A DNA stretch of 16,886 bases, from NCBI GenBank assembly GCA_905210845.1, contig CAJLYG010000047.1, positions 1 to 16,886 on the forward strand. Reading direction: 5' to 3'. Shown in pieces: positions 1 through 6,734 of this stretch. The notes beneath the pieces are model-generated. The model had not been told where the DNA came from, did not search any database, and worked only from the letters and a program-made list of their open reading frames with translations. This stretch comes from an uncultured Prevotella sp. (GTDB lineage Bacteria > Bacteroidota > Bacteroidia > Bacteroidales > Bacteroidaceae). Numbering within the stretch: position 1 is the stretch's first letter; the number at the start of each line of letters is the position of its first letter. A program made the translations under genes and the position numbers.

Positions 1-987
1 AAAGAACTGAACTAAGGTCTTGCCTCCATCAAATTGTCCCATGAACTGGTTGACGACTTCTGGCGTAACGACTTCTTTCCAACCACCATAATAGAAGAAA
101 TACATAGACACTGTAGCCCAGATCAAGGCAACGATGCCTTCCGTGATCATGGCTCCATAGAAGATGGGACGCCCAGACTTCTCATTCTTCAGGCAACGTG
201 CCATCAACGGACTCTGGGTGGCGTGGAAGCCACTGATCGCACCGCAGGCAATCGTAATGAACAAACAAGGGAAGAGCGGACTCTTTGACATAAAACTTTC
301 CGCGCCCAACCAGGCTGGATTATCATTCAGGTTGCTCTGTCCCAGGTCACTCCACCATTCCGGGATATCTGGCATCTTCACGAACAATCCCACTAACAAG
401 GCAAGTGCCATAAATAAAAGACAGAAGGCAAAAAGTGGATAGATCTTGCCAATAATCTTGTCTATCGGAAGAAGGGTTGCAATGATATAATAGATGAAGA
501 TGACCAAAATCCACAGGAGCTTCGACCCGCCAAAGCCCGCTAAGATGATAGCTGGGCTGTAGACGAAGACGACCCCAACCATCATCAGCAATAAAATGGA
601 GAATACTAACATCACTTTCTTCGTGCGGTTCCCTAAGTAATCACCCACCAGTTCCGGGAGACCAGCTCCGTTGTGGCGTACGCTGAGCATACCACTCATA
701 TAATCATGCATGGCACCAGCAAAAATACAACCGAAGATAATCCAGTAATAAGATGCCGGACCATACCATGCGCCCATGATCGCGCCAAAGATAGGACCCG
801 TACCCGCAATATTCAGGAATTGAATCATAAATACCTTCCAACCTGGAAGCACAATGTAATCAACGCCATCAGCCTTGGCAACAGCCGGCGTTGGACGGTC
901 ATCAGGACCGAACACATGTTCAACAAATCGACCATAGATCAAATAGCCTAAGATCAAAGCCAACAATGCGATAGTAAAAGATATCAT
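1..987 (-). CDS. cstA: Carbon starvation protein A (CstA/BtsT family transporter), C-terminus cut by window edge
   Basis: Only the first 329 residues are visible; the frame runs off base 1 without a stop. The protein starts MISFTIALLALILGYLIYGR, a membrane segment. CstA hallmarks follow: a QFLNIAGTGPIFGA stretch near residues 54-67, HDYMSGMLSVRHNGAGLPEL near 90-110, then several hydrophobic helices and CGAISGFHATQSP further on. Members of this family are inner-membrane proteins; E. coli CstA and BtsT take up pyruvate, and peptide uptake has also been proposed for CstA. The exact substrate here is not readable from sequence. The ATG at 987 is preceded by a minus-strand Bacteroidetes-type promoter and has no clear Shine-Dalgarno. 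The gene is divergent from the GHL10 gene. Family assignment is secure; total length is unknown. Confidence 0.93.
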   Translation of the reverse strand, partial: MISFTIALLALILGYLIYGRFVEHVFGPDDRPTPAVAKADGVDYIVLPGWKVFMIQFLNIAGTGPIFGAIMGAWYGPASYYWIIFGCIFAGAMHDYMSGMLSVRHNGAGLPELVGDYLGNRTKKVMLVFSILLLMMVGVVFVYSPAIILAGFGGSKLLWILVIFIYYIIATLLPIDKIIGKIYPLFAFCLLFMALALLVGLFVKMPDIPEWWSDLGQSNLNDNPAWLGAESFMSKSPLFPCLFITIACGAISGFHATQSPLMARCLKNEKSGRPIFYGAMITEGIVALIWATVSMYFFYYGGWKEVVTPEVVNQFMGQFDGGKTLVQFF

Positions 988-1015
988 CTTATTGATTTAA
1001 TTAAATTCCTACTTG

Positions 1016-1045
1016 CAAAAGTACATAAAAGATTTGAAAACCAAA
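1016..1045 (-). promoter_or_regulatory. Predicted promoter of cstA (Bacteroidetes type)
   Basis: On the minus strand, TTTG (1045-1042) and TACTTTTG (1023-1016) match the Bacteroidetes -33 and -7 boxes with an 18-base spacer. This predicts transcription starting near 1010 and a leader of roughly 20 bases before the ATG at 987. It overlaps the opposite-strand promoter of the GHL10 gene. Confidence 0.55.
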
Positions 1046-1063
1046 AAAATATCCGTAACTTTG
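1033..1063 (+). promoter_or_regulatory. Predicted promoter of the GHL10 gene (Bacteroidetes type)
   Basis: TTTG at 1033-1036 and TAACTTTG at 1056-1063 are separated by 19 bases and match the Bacteroidetes -33/-7 consensus (TTTG, TAnnTTTG). Transcription would start near 1069, leaving a leader of about 50 bases. A second, poorer -7-like box (TAACTTTC, 1106-1113) lies exactly 50 bases downstream but has no -33 partner. Confidence 0.65.
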
Positions 1064-1121
1064 CACGCAATTTATAAACAAAACAATTCTATACGTTAAT
1101 TATTGTAACTTTCAACGAAAA

Positions 1122-2768
1122 ATGAGACAATTCCATATACTGCTGACAGTCATTTTACTTGCCTTTCCACTCTCCTTCCATGCACAGGAGGTAACTCCCA
1201 AGCGCGAAGTAAGGGCTGTATGGCTAACCACCATAGGGGGTATCGACTGGCCTCATAGCTATGCTCAGAGTGATCGCTCTGCTGAAAAACAACAACAGGA
1301 ACTTTGCCATATCCTTGACAAGCTCCAAAAAGCTGGGGTAAATACCATTCTTCTCCAAACCAGGATCCGTGGTACCATGATCTATCCTTCGCAATATGAA
1401 CCTTGGGACGGATGCTTATCAGGATTTCCAGGAAAGTCGCCCGGCTATGATGCCCTAAAGTTTGCCATTGAGGAGTGCCATAAACGCGGAATGGAATTGC
1501 ATGCATGGGTCGTCACTATTCCCGTTGGAAAATGGAACGCCTTGGGCTGCAAGTCATTGAGAAAGAAATTCCCCAGGCTGATCCGCAAGATCGACCAGGA
1601 TGGATACATGAACCCGGAAGATCCACAAACCGCCAATTATCTTGCTGGCATCTGCGCAGAGATCACCAAAAATTACGATATCGATGGCATCCACTTAGAT
1701 TATATCCGGTATCCAGAGACCTGGAAGATCCGAGTGTCGAATGCCCAAGGAAGGAAATATATCACTCATATCGTTGAAGCCATCCACGATAAGGTTAAGG
1801 CTCTCAAGCCTTGGGTGAAGATGAGCTGCTCCCCTATCGGCAAATTCGACGACCTAAGTCGTTACTGGAGCCATGGCTGGAATGCATATACGAAGGTATG
1901 CCAGGATGCCCAGGGTTGGTTGCGCTCTGGTCTCATGGACGAATTGTTCCCGATGATGTACTTCAAGGACAACCAGTTCTTTCCTTTTGCCATTGACTGG
2001 GCTGAGAACAGTGGCGGCAAGATCATCGCGCCGGGATTAGGAGTCTACTTCTTGGATCGCTCCCAAGCAGACTGGCCCTTGGAAACCGTGACACGTGAGA
2101 TGGAGATCCTACGCCATTATCAATTAGGCCATGCCTATTTCAGGAGTAAGTTTTTTACGGATGACACAAAAGGCATCTATGATTTTGCCTACAACGACTT
2201 CGACGCATTCCCTGCCCTCGTCCCTGCCATGACATGGGTTCACGGCACTGCGCCATCAGCCCCGACGAAGATACAGGTCACTAATGACCACATTTCTTGG
2301 GAGGGAGCAACAGACCACAGCGATGCTCCCTACCTTTTATATAATGTATATAGCAGCAGAGAATATCCTGTCGACATCCACGACCCACGAAACCTCATCG
2401 CCCCACGCATTCAACAGACCCGCTTAGACATCGCCACCTCCGGGCGGTATTTTGCGGTTACGGCGATGGACAGGTACGGCAATGAGAGCGCAGCCCTACA
2501 AAGTGTCTCAAAGCCCAAGCCAAGACAAGGGCAGGAAATGTTGTCTTGTGATGGGAAGAGACTGATTCTACCTATTAAGCCAAGCACGCTCGACGCAGAA
2601 ATGGTCAGCATAGAAACCCTGCAGGGAACGATCCTCTCTTCCAAGCGATATGAAGGGAAATCCATGGACGTGAATTCGATTCCCAACGGAGTCTATCTTT
2701 TACGCTCACTGAACAGGAAAGGAATTTCCCATCGGTTAGGATTCTTTGAAGTGAGGAGAGAGCCCTAA
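1122..2768 (+). CDS. Secreted GHL10-family glycosidase-like protein with C-terminal sorting-like module
   Basis: The 548-residue protein starts with a signal peptide (residues 1-21, cleavage probably after SFHA, before QEV). Residues about 27-350 form a GHL10 domain (old DUF187, YngK-like, a TIM-barrel glycoside hydrolase-like fold). Visible marks are KREVRAVWLTTIGGIDWP, LLQTRIRGTMIYPS, GMELHAWVV and YDIDGIHLDYIRYP (D188 and D193 are likely active-site acids). Residues about 375-455 look like a fibronectin-III-like domain (TAPSAPTKIQV, DAPYLLYNVYSS, YFAVTAMDRYGNESA). Residues 473-548 resemble a type IX secretion C-terminal domain, with the IPNGVYLLRS signature. The substrate is not known; related proteins are linked to cell-wall or polysaccharide turnover. 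The ATG at 1122 gives the signal peptide directly. The 3' end overlaps the convergent TRIC gene by 4 bases. Confidence 0.88.
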   Translation: MRQFHILLTVILLAFPLSFHAQEVTPKREVRAVWLTTIGGIDWPHSYAQSDRSAEKQQQELCHILDKLQKAGVNTILLQTRIRGTMIYPSQYEPWDGCLSGFPGKSPGYDALKFAIEECHKRGMELHAWVVTIPVGKWNALGCKSLRKKFPRLIRKIDQDGYMNPEDPQTANYLAGICAEITKNYDIDGIHLDYIRYPETWKIRVSNAQGRKYITHIVEAIHDKVKALKPWVKMSCSPIGKFDDLSRYWSHGWNAYTKVCQDAQGWLRSGLMDELFPMMYFKDNQFFPFAIDWAENSGGKIIAPGLGVYFLDRSQADWPLETVTREMEILRHYQLGHAYFRSKFFTDDTKGIYDFAYNDFDAFPALVPAMTWVHGTAPSAPTKIQVTNDHISWEGATDHSDAPYLLYNVYSSREYPVDIHDPRNLIAPRIQQTRLDIATSGRYFAVTAMDRYGNESAALQSVSKPKPRQGQEMLSCDGKRLILPIKPSTLDAEMVSIETLQGTILSSKRYEGKSMDVNSIPNGVYLLRSLNRKGISHRLGFFEVRREP

Positions 2769-3409
2769 GAATTCTGCTCCTCACTATGCAGGATAGGCAA
2801 GGATATATGGTATTTGACTGCAAGGAACCGAATCATGCAGATTAACAAGAAAGTCGCAATGGCAGTAATACCAACATTGATATCCAGTCGGATCATCGCC
2901 CAATACAAGATGCCCCCAGCTATACTTGCCATCGCATAAATTTCCTTATGGAAGATGACAGGCACCTTATTCAAAAGGATGTCACGGATAACGCCACCGG
3001 CAGCTCCTGTAATACATCCCATGATGATAGCCACCCAAAATGGATGACCACAAGCCAAGGTTTTCTGCAATCCGGCAATGGTAAACAAAGCCAAGCCCAA
3101 GGTATCGAATGCAAACCAGGCATTGTCCAACTTCTTAAGGTACTTTGCGAACACAATGACAAAGACTTGCGCCAAGGCTGTGCATATCATATACATCGGG
3201 GATGTCATCCAAAACGGTCTCACTCCAAGCATCACATCCCTGATCGTACCTCCGCCTATTGCCACTGCCACCCCACAGACAAACCCACCAAACCAGTCGA
3301 AATGCCTGGAGGCAGCATGCCGAATCCCAGAAATGGCAAACGCAAAAGTTCCCAAGAACTCGATAATCTCTTGTATGGTCTTGACAAAATCAGGATCTTG
3401 ATAGAACAT
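2765..3409 (-). CDS. TRIC-type cation channel family protein (YicG/UPF0126 family)
   Basis: This is a 214-residue, almost wholly hydrophobic inner-membrane protein. It is built from two repeats of the UPF0126 domain, each carrying the family's glycine-rich turn: GGGTIRD near residues 52-58 and GAAGGVIRD in the second half. About seven transmembrane helices are expected. Prokaryotic TRIC proteins are homotrimeric monovalent cation channels; YicG of E. coli is in the same family and has also been linked to glycine transport. The ion or substrate here is unassigned. The ATG lies one base after the stop of the dehydrogenase (TAAGATG), so it is the last gene of the rarA operon and probably translated by coupling. 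Its stop overlaps the stop of the convergent GHL10 gene. Confidence 0.9.
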   Translation of the reverse strand: MFYQDPDFVKTIQEIIEFLGTFAFAISGIRHAASRHFDWFGGFVCGVAVAIGGGTIRDVMLGVRPFWMTSPMYMICTALAQVFVIVFAKYLKKLDNAWFAFDTLGLALFTIAGLQKTLACGHPFWVAIIMGCITGAAGGVIRDILLNKVPVIFHKEIYAMASIAGGILYWAMIRLDINVGITAIATFLLICMIRFLAVKYHISLPILHSEEQNS

Positions 3410-3410
3410 C

Positions 3411-4367
3411 TTATTGATTTACGACATGAACAGGATTCCCATCAAGGAATGCCTTGACATTATGAACGGCAATCTCCATCAGGCGTTCACGCGCCTCAAC
3501 GGTAGCCCAAGCGATATGAGGAGTAATGAACGCATTCGGTTGCTTGAACAGAGGGTGATCCTCGACAGGAGGCTCCTTGCACATCACATCAGCTCCATAG
3601 GCACCTAAATGGCCACTTGCAAGGGCATCAGCCACATCCTGCTCATTGACCAAAGGGCCACGACCAGTATTGATCAAGATCGCTCCCTCTTTCATTTTAG
3701 CTAAAGTTTCTTTGTTGATCAGTTCCCGGGTCGTTGGCGTCAAGGGGCAATGCAAGGTAAGAATGTCACTAATCGCGAACAATCCGTCCTTTGTTGTTTT
3801 CTGAATGCCTTCCGGAAGATCCGCAGCATTCTTGCTCGTATAGGCAAAGACATCCATACCAAAATCCCTGGCGATACGAGCCACCTTCTTCCCTATATGC
3901 CCTAAGCCCACAATGCCCATGGTCTTGCCAGCAAGTTCCTTTAAAGGTGTGTCCCAATAACAGAAGTCCTGATTCCGGCTCCAACGCCCATCCCGGTTCG
4001 CCATGGCATAATGGTCAACCCTATTCATGATATTCAGGATATGGGCGAAGGTCATTTGTGCAACGCTGTCTGTACTATAAGCCGGGATATTCGTGACGAT
4101 TATACCCAGTTGCTTGGCAGCTTGGATATCAACAACGTTATAACCCGTTGCCAAGACCCCTACATATTTCAAGTGCTTCAGCTCTTGCAAGATGTTAGCA
4201 TCTAACACCACTTTGTTTGTCAAGACGATCTCAGCACCCTTTGCCCTATCAATTAATTCATTAGGCTCCGTTCTCGGATAAACAACCAGTTCACCCAATT
4301 GTCTTAAGGGTTCCCAAGAAAGGTCGCCCGGATTGGCTCCATAGCCATCTAAAACTACAATTTTCAT
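3411..4367 (-). CDS. D-2-hydroxyacid dehydrogenase (NAD-binding, glycerate/hydroxypyruvate reductase-like)
   Basis: The 318-residue protein has the usual length and layout for the D-isomer 2-hydroxyacid dehydrogenase family. There is an N-terminal substrate domain (LKYVGVLATGYNVVD), an inserted NAD(P)-binding Rossmann domain with GLGHIG at 154-159, then a return to the first domain. The catalytic triad is intact: Arg236 (NTGRGPLV), Glu265 (ADVMCKEPP) and His284 (TPHIAWAT). Such enzymes reversibly reduce 2-oxoacids such as hydroxypyruvate; HprA-like is the nearest guess, but specificity cannot be read. I start at the ATG at 4367. An in-frame TTG six bases upstream (4373) is less likely because the AGGA at 4379-4376 is well spaced only for the ATG. 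It sits between rarA and the TRIC gene in one operon. Confidence 0.92.
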   Translation of the reverse strand: MKIVVLDGYGANPGDLSWEPLRQLGELVVYPRTEPNELIDRAKGAEIVLTNKVVLDANILQELKHLKYVGVLATGYNVVDIQAAKQLGIIVTNIPAYSTDSVAQMTFAHILNIMNRVDHYAMANRDGRWSRNQDFCYWDTPLKELAGKTMGIVGLGHIGKKVARIARDFGMDVFAYTSKNAADLPEGIQKTTKDGLFAISDILTLHCPLTPTTRELINKETLAKMKEGAILINTGRGPLVNEQDVADALASGHLGAYGADVMCKEPPVEDHPLFKQPNAFITPHIAWATVEARERLMEIAVHNVKAFLDGNPVHVVNQ

Positions 4368-4375
4368 ATTCAAAT

Positions 4376-4379
4376 CCTA
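4376..4379 (-). promoter_or_regulatory. Shine-Dalgarno-like AGGA that decides the dehydrogenase start
   Basis: Read on the minus strand, AGGA overlaps the last two bases of the rarA TAG stop and lies 8 bases before the ATG at 4367. It would be only 2 bases from the alternative TTG at 4373, which argues for the ATG start and for coupled translation with rarA. Confidence 0.45.
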
Positions 4380-5651
4380 TTCTTTAAACCGGTCACCCCA
4401 ACATTGGATCATCCACTTGTACAACTTCTCTTCCGAAGGTGAATGTTGGGCGTGCCAAATTCGTACATCTTTCAATTGATCTGGGAGATACTGCTGCTCG
4501 ACAAAATGACCGGGATAATCATGCGAATACTTATAGCCATCATGATATCCCAATTCCTCCATCAGGGCAGTTGGCGCATTCCTCAAGTGTAAGGGCACAG
4601 GTTGGTTCCCTGTTTTCTTGACTGTATCCAAAGCCTGTGCAATGCCCAAATAAGCAGAATTGCTTTTCGGGCTGGTCGCCAGATAAACCACACATTCAGC
4701 AAGGGGTATCCGCCCTTCTGGCCATCCAATTTTCATGACGGCATCGAAGGTGGCATTCGCCAAGAGCAAGGCATTGGGATTTGCCAGTCCGATATCTTCA
4801 GCCGCACTGATCACTAAGCGTCTTGCAATAAACTGAGGGTCTTCTCCTCCTTCGATCATCCGTGCCATCCAATAGAGAGCTGCATCTGGATCACTTCCCC
4901 GAATGCTCTTTATAAAAGCAGAGATAATGTCATAATGCATCTCCCCATTCTTGTCATATGCGAGAGGGTTCTCTTGTAACCTGTCAACGACCAGCTGGTC
5001 CGTGATCTCTATCTCATTACTGTTTGACGAGTCCACGACAAGTTCTAAAATGTTCAACAATTTTCGTGCATCGCCACCACTATATCTCAAGAGGGCACCT
5101 GTCTCGTTCAAGGTGATATGCTTCTTCCTTAATTCCACATCCTGCGTAATAGCCCGATGAAGGAGTTCTAACAAATCTTCCTTCCCCAATGGCTTGAGGA
5201 CATACAACTGGCATCTGGACAATAAAGGACGAATCACCTCAAAAGACGGATTCTCCGTCGTGGCACCGATCAAGGTCACGATCCCCCGTTCCACAGCACC
5301 TAACAAAGAGTCTTGCTGTGATTTGCTGAACCGATGGATCTCATCTATAAACAAGATCGGTGATGGAGAATTGAAGAACCTACCGTTTTTTGCCTTCTCA
5401 ATCACATCTCTAACATCCTTAACCCCACTGCTAACAGCACTTAAAGTATAGAAAGGAACCTGCAACTTATTTGCGATAATCTGAGCTAAAGTAGTCTTTC
5501 CTACCCCCGGAGGTCCCCAGAGGATAAAAGAAGAAATATGTCCTGCATCGATCATCTTACGCAGCACAGCACCCTCACCTACCAAGTGCTTCTGTCCGAC
5601 ATATTCGTCCAGGGTGTGAGGCCTCATCCTTTCAGCTAATGGTTGACTCAT
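4377..5651 (-). CDS. rarA: Replication-associated recombination protein A (AAA+ ATPase RarA/MgsA)
   Basis: This is a 424-residue protein, normal for the family. RarA/MgsA/WRNIP1 proteins are clamp-loader-like AAA+ ATPases that act at stalled replication forks. Visible are the opening MSQPLAERMRPHTL with YVGQ, Walker A GPPGVGKT at 46-53, Walker B DEIH at 103-106, a sensor-1 stretch (GATTENPSF), an arginine-finger region (LLSRC), and the C-terminal tetramerisation half (SDPDAALYWMARMIEGGEDPQFIARRL, then APTALMEELGY). The frame is open up to 5750, but those extra 33 residues (MCCKSKYF...) are unlike the family and lie upstream of the predicted promoter, so I start at the ATG at 5651. It is the first gene of a three-gene operon and divergent from the acidic-tailed protein. 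Confidence 0.96.
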   Translation of the reverse strand: MSQPLAERMRPHTLDEYVGQKHLVGEGAVLRKMIDAGHISSFILWGPPGVGKTTLAQIIANKLQVPFYTLSAVSSGVKDVRDVIEKAKNGRFFNSPSPILFIDEIHRFSKSQQDSLLGAVERGIVTLIGATTENPSFEVIRPLLSRCQLYVLKPLGKEDLLELLHRAITQDVELRKKHITLNETGALLRYSGGDARKLLNILELVVDSSNSNEIEITDQLVVDRLQENPLAYDKNGEMHYDIISAFIKSIRGSDPDAALYWMARMIEGGEDPQFIARRLVISAAEDIGLANPNALLLANATFDAVMKIGWPEGRIPLAECVVYLATSPKSNSAYLGIAQALDTVKKTGNQPVPLHLRNAPTALMEELGYHDGYKYSHDYPGHFVEQQYLPDQLKDVRIWHAQHSPSEEKLYKWMIQCWGDRFKE

Positions 5652-5662
5652 CTTTGTAGCTA

Positions 5663-5694
5663 CAAAATTAAAAAATATATAGCACATAGCCAAA
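5663..5694 (-). promoter_or_regulatory. Predicted promoter of the rarA operon
   Basis: On the minus strand TTTG (5694-5691) and TAATTTTG (5670-5663) are 20 bases apart and match the Bacteroidetes consensus. The start of transcription would fall near 5656, only a few bases before the rarA ATG at 5651, so the mRNA would be nearly leaderless. Confidence 0.55.
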
Positions 5695-5711
5695 ATTTCC
5701 TTTTGAAAAAC

Positions 5712-5742
5712 TTGTGAATTCAGAGTAAAGTATTTACTTTTG
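5712..5742 (+). promoter_or_regulatory. Predicted promoter of the acidic-tail protein gene
   Basis: TTG at 5712-5714 and TACTTTTG at 5735-5742 (20-base spacer) match the Bacteroidetes -33/-7 pattern. Transcription would start near 5748 and leave a leader of about 50 bases before the ATG at 5800. Confidence 0.6.
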
Positions 5743-5799
5743 CAGCACAAGAAGAAATAATTCTGATGTGGTTATATTTGATTAATTATTTATCAACGT

Positions 5800-6627
5800 A
5801 TGAAACAAGAGAAAAAAGCTTTGACGCTCAAAACATTAACCAAGAGTAATGTGTGGGATATTCAGGAAAATGATATCTTTCGGATGTGGGAGGCTGCAGA
5901 AAAGGATGCGGAATTAAAAGACAACATGCGCCACTATACAGACATCATACGCAGCGCATTTGAGATGGAAGAGATAAAGATCGACAAGCCTGAGGTCATC
6001 AAGAAATACGAACTTCGGGGGTTCAAGATAGGCAGCGTTAGAATTGATGACAATACAAAAATAAAATTGGCAATCAAGAAGCGTCCTATTTTAAGGGTTA
6101 CTGATCTCACGTATGAAAACATACGCCATATCTCAGCAGCCAAGTTAATGGAAGTCTTGGAGCGTAATTTCGGTGGAGGCTGGGAGTCTCTTTCCCAAAG
6201 CATTCAGGATATCATCGAGAGTGGATTTGACATCAGCACCACAACACTCCCAAAAGACCGTCTCCACAAGCCTGGAGGTATGTATGAAAAGAAAGTCAAC
6301 GATGGTTTTGAAGTCCTTGAGATCCCGAAGGGTACATGGGTGGAAGCCATTTTCGCCAAGGAAAAGCCTATTGTAGAGAAGCCTCGGATGAAATTCAGCG
6401 ACTTAGATGAACTGGACAAGCAAGATGAGAAAGCTGATGAGGAGCAAGACGAGGAGGAGGATATGCCCGACGATGACAACTACAATGACGCAGAGGACGA
6501 GGACGATGATGCCTTCGATGAGGATAAGTTGACAGAAGAAAGTTATCGTACCACATTCGAAACGGATCCTGAGGACCTCAACCTTGAGGCAGAGGATGTA
6601 GAAGATGATGGTGGCGTAGATTACTAA
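5800..6627 (+). CDS. Conserved-looking hypothetical protein with long acidic C-terminal tail
   Basis: I do not recognise this 275-residue protein. It has no signal peptide or membrane segment and is probably cytoplasmic. Residues about 1-195 look folded, mixing charged helices (DIFRMWEAAEKDAELKDNMR; NIRHISAAKLMEVLERNF, near 105-122) with short strands (LRGFKIGSVRI, TKIKLAIKKR, GTWVEAIFAKEK). Residues 197-275 are an acidic tail in which about half of the residues are Asp or Glu, with almost no hydrophobic ones. The layout (folded N-domain plus polyanionic tail) recalls the delta subunit of Firmicutes RNA polymerase and some nucleic-acid-mimicking or chaperone-like proteins, but I see no sequence evidence for homology. 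It is monocistronic, with its own promoter and a strong terminator. The codon use looks like the neighbours, so the ORF is almost certainly real. Confidence 0.85.
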   Translation: MKQEKKALTLKTLTKSNVWDIQENDIFRMWEAAEKDAELKDNMRHYTDIIRSAFEMEEIKIDKPEVIKKYELRGFKIGSVRIDDNTKIKLAIKKRPILRVTDLTYENIRHISAAKLMEVLERNFGGGWESLSQSIQDIIESGFDISTTTLPKDRLHKPGGMYEKKVNDGFEVLEIPKGTWVEAIFAKEKPIVEKPRMKFSDLDELDKQDEKADEEQDEEEDMPDDDNYNDAEDEDDDAFDEDKLTEESYRTTFETDPEDLNLEAEDVEDDGGVDY

Positions 6628-6676
6628 GATAGATTAAATCTGAGGAAGCTTCTACTCCATTCTTTCTCACAAATCA

Positions 6677-6716
6677 AATAAAAGCCCGATGACATCTCAA
6701 TCATCGGGCTTTTATT
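6677..6716. terminator. Bidirectional rho-independent terminator
   Basis: A perfect 16-bp inverted repeat (AATAAAAGCCCGATGA, 6677-6692; complement 6701-6716) surrounds an 8-base loop. The GC core is GCCCGATGA, flanked by A-run and T-run on either side, so it can end transcripts from both directions. It lies exactly between the convergent acidic-tail gene (+) and the PpiD-type gene (-). Confidence 0.92.
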
Positions 6717-6734
6717 GATCTTGGAATTCTTTCT

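Noticed and set aside
34..951. Several plus-strand frames opposite cstA
   Set aside because: All lie antisense to the CstA coding sequence, which has unmistakable family motifs; none has a domain of its own.
1106..1113. Second -7-like box before the GHL10 gene (TAACTTTC)
   Set aside because: It lacks the final G and any -33 partner at 19-21 bases; the box at 1056-1063 explains expression better.
2948..3457. Long open frame on the plus strand opposite the TRIC gene
   Set aside because: It is antisense to a clear membrane protein gene, has low-complexity polar composition rich in His, Pro and Ser, and no recognisable domain or promoter.
4368..4373. TTG start for the dehydrogenase two codons upstream of the ATG
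   Set aside because: The AGGA at 4379-4376 is too close to the TTG and well placed for the ATG; family members start with MKIVVLDG-like residues.
5652..5750. N-terminal extension of RarA by 33 codons
   Set aside because: The residues do not resemble RarA, which normally starts with an MSQPLAERMRP-like segment, and the stretch lies upstream of the predicted promoter.
6204..6479. Serine-rich frame opposite the acidic tail
   Set aside because: It is the mirror of GAT/GAG/GAC acidic codons on the other strand, which yield Ser/Leu runs by necessity.
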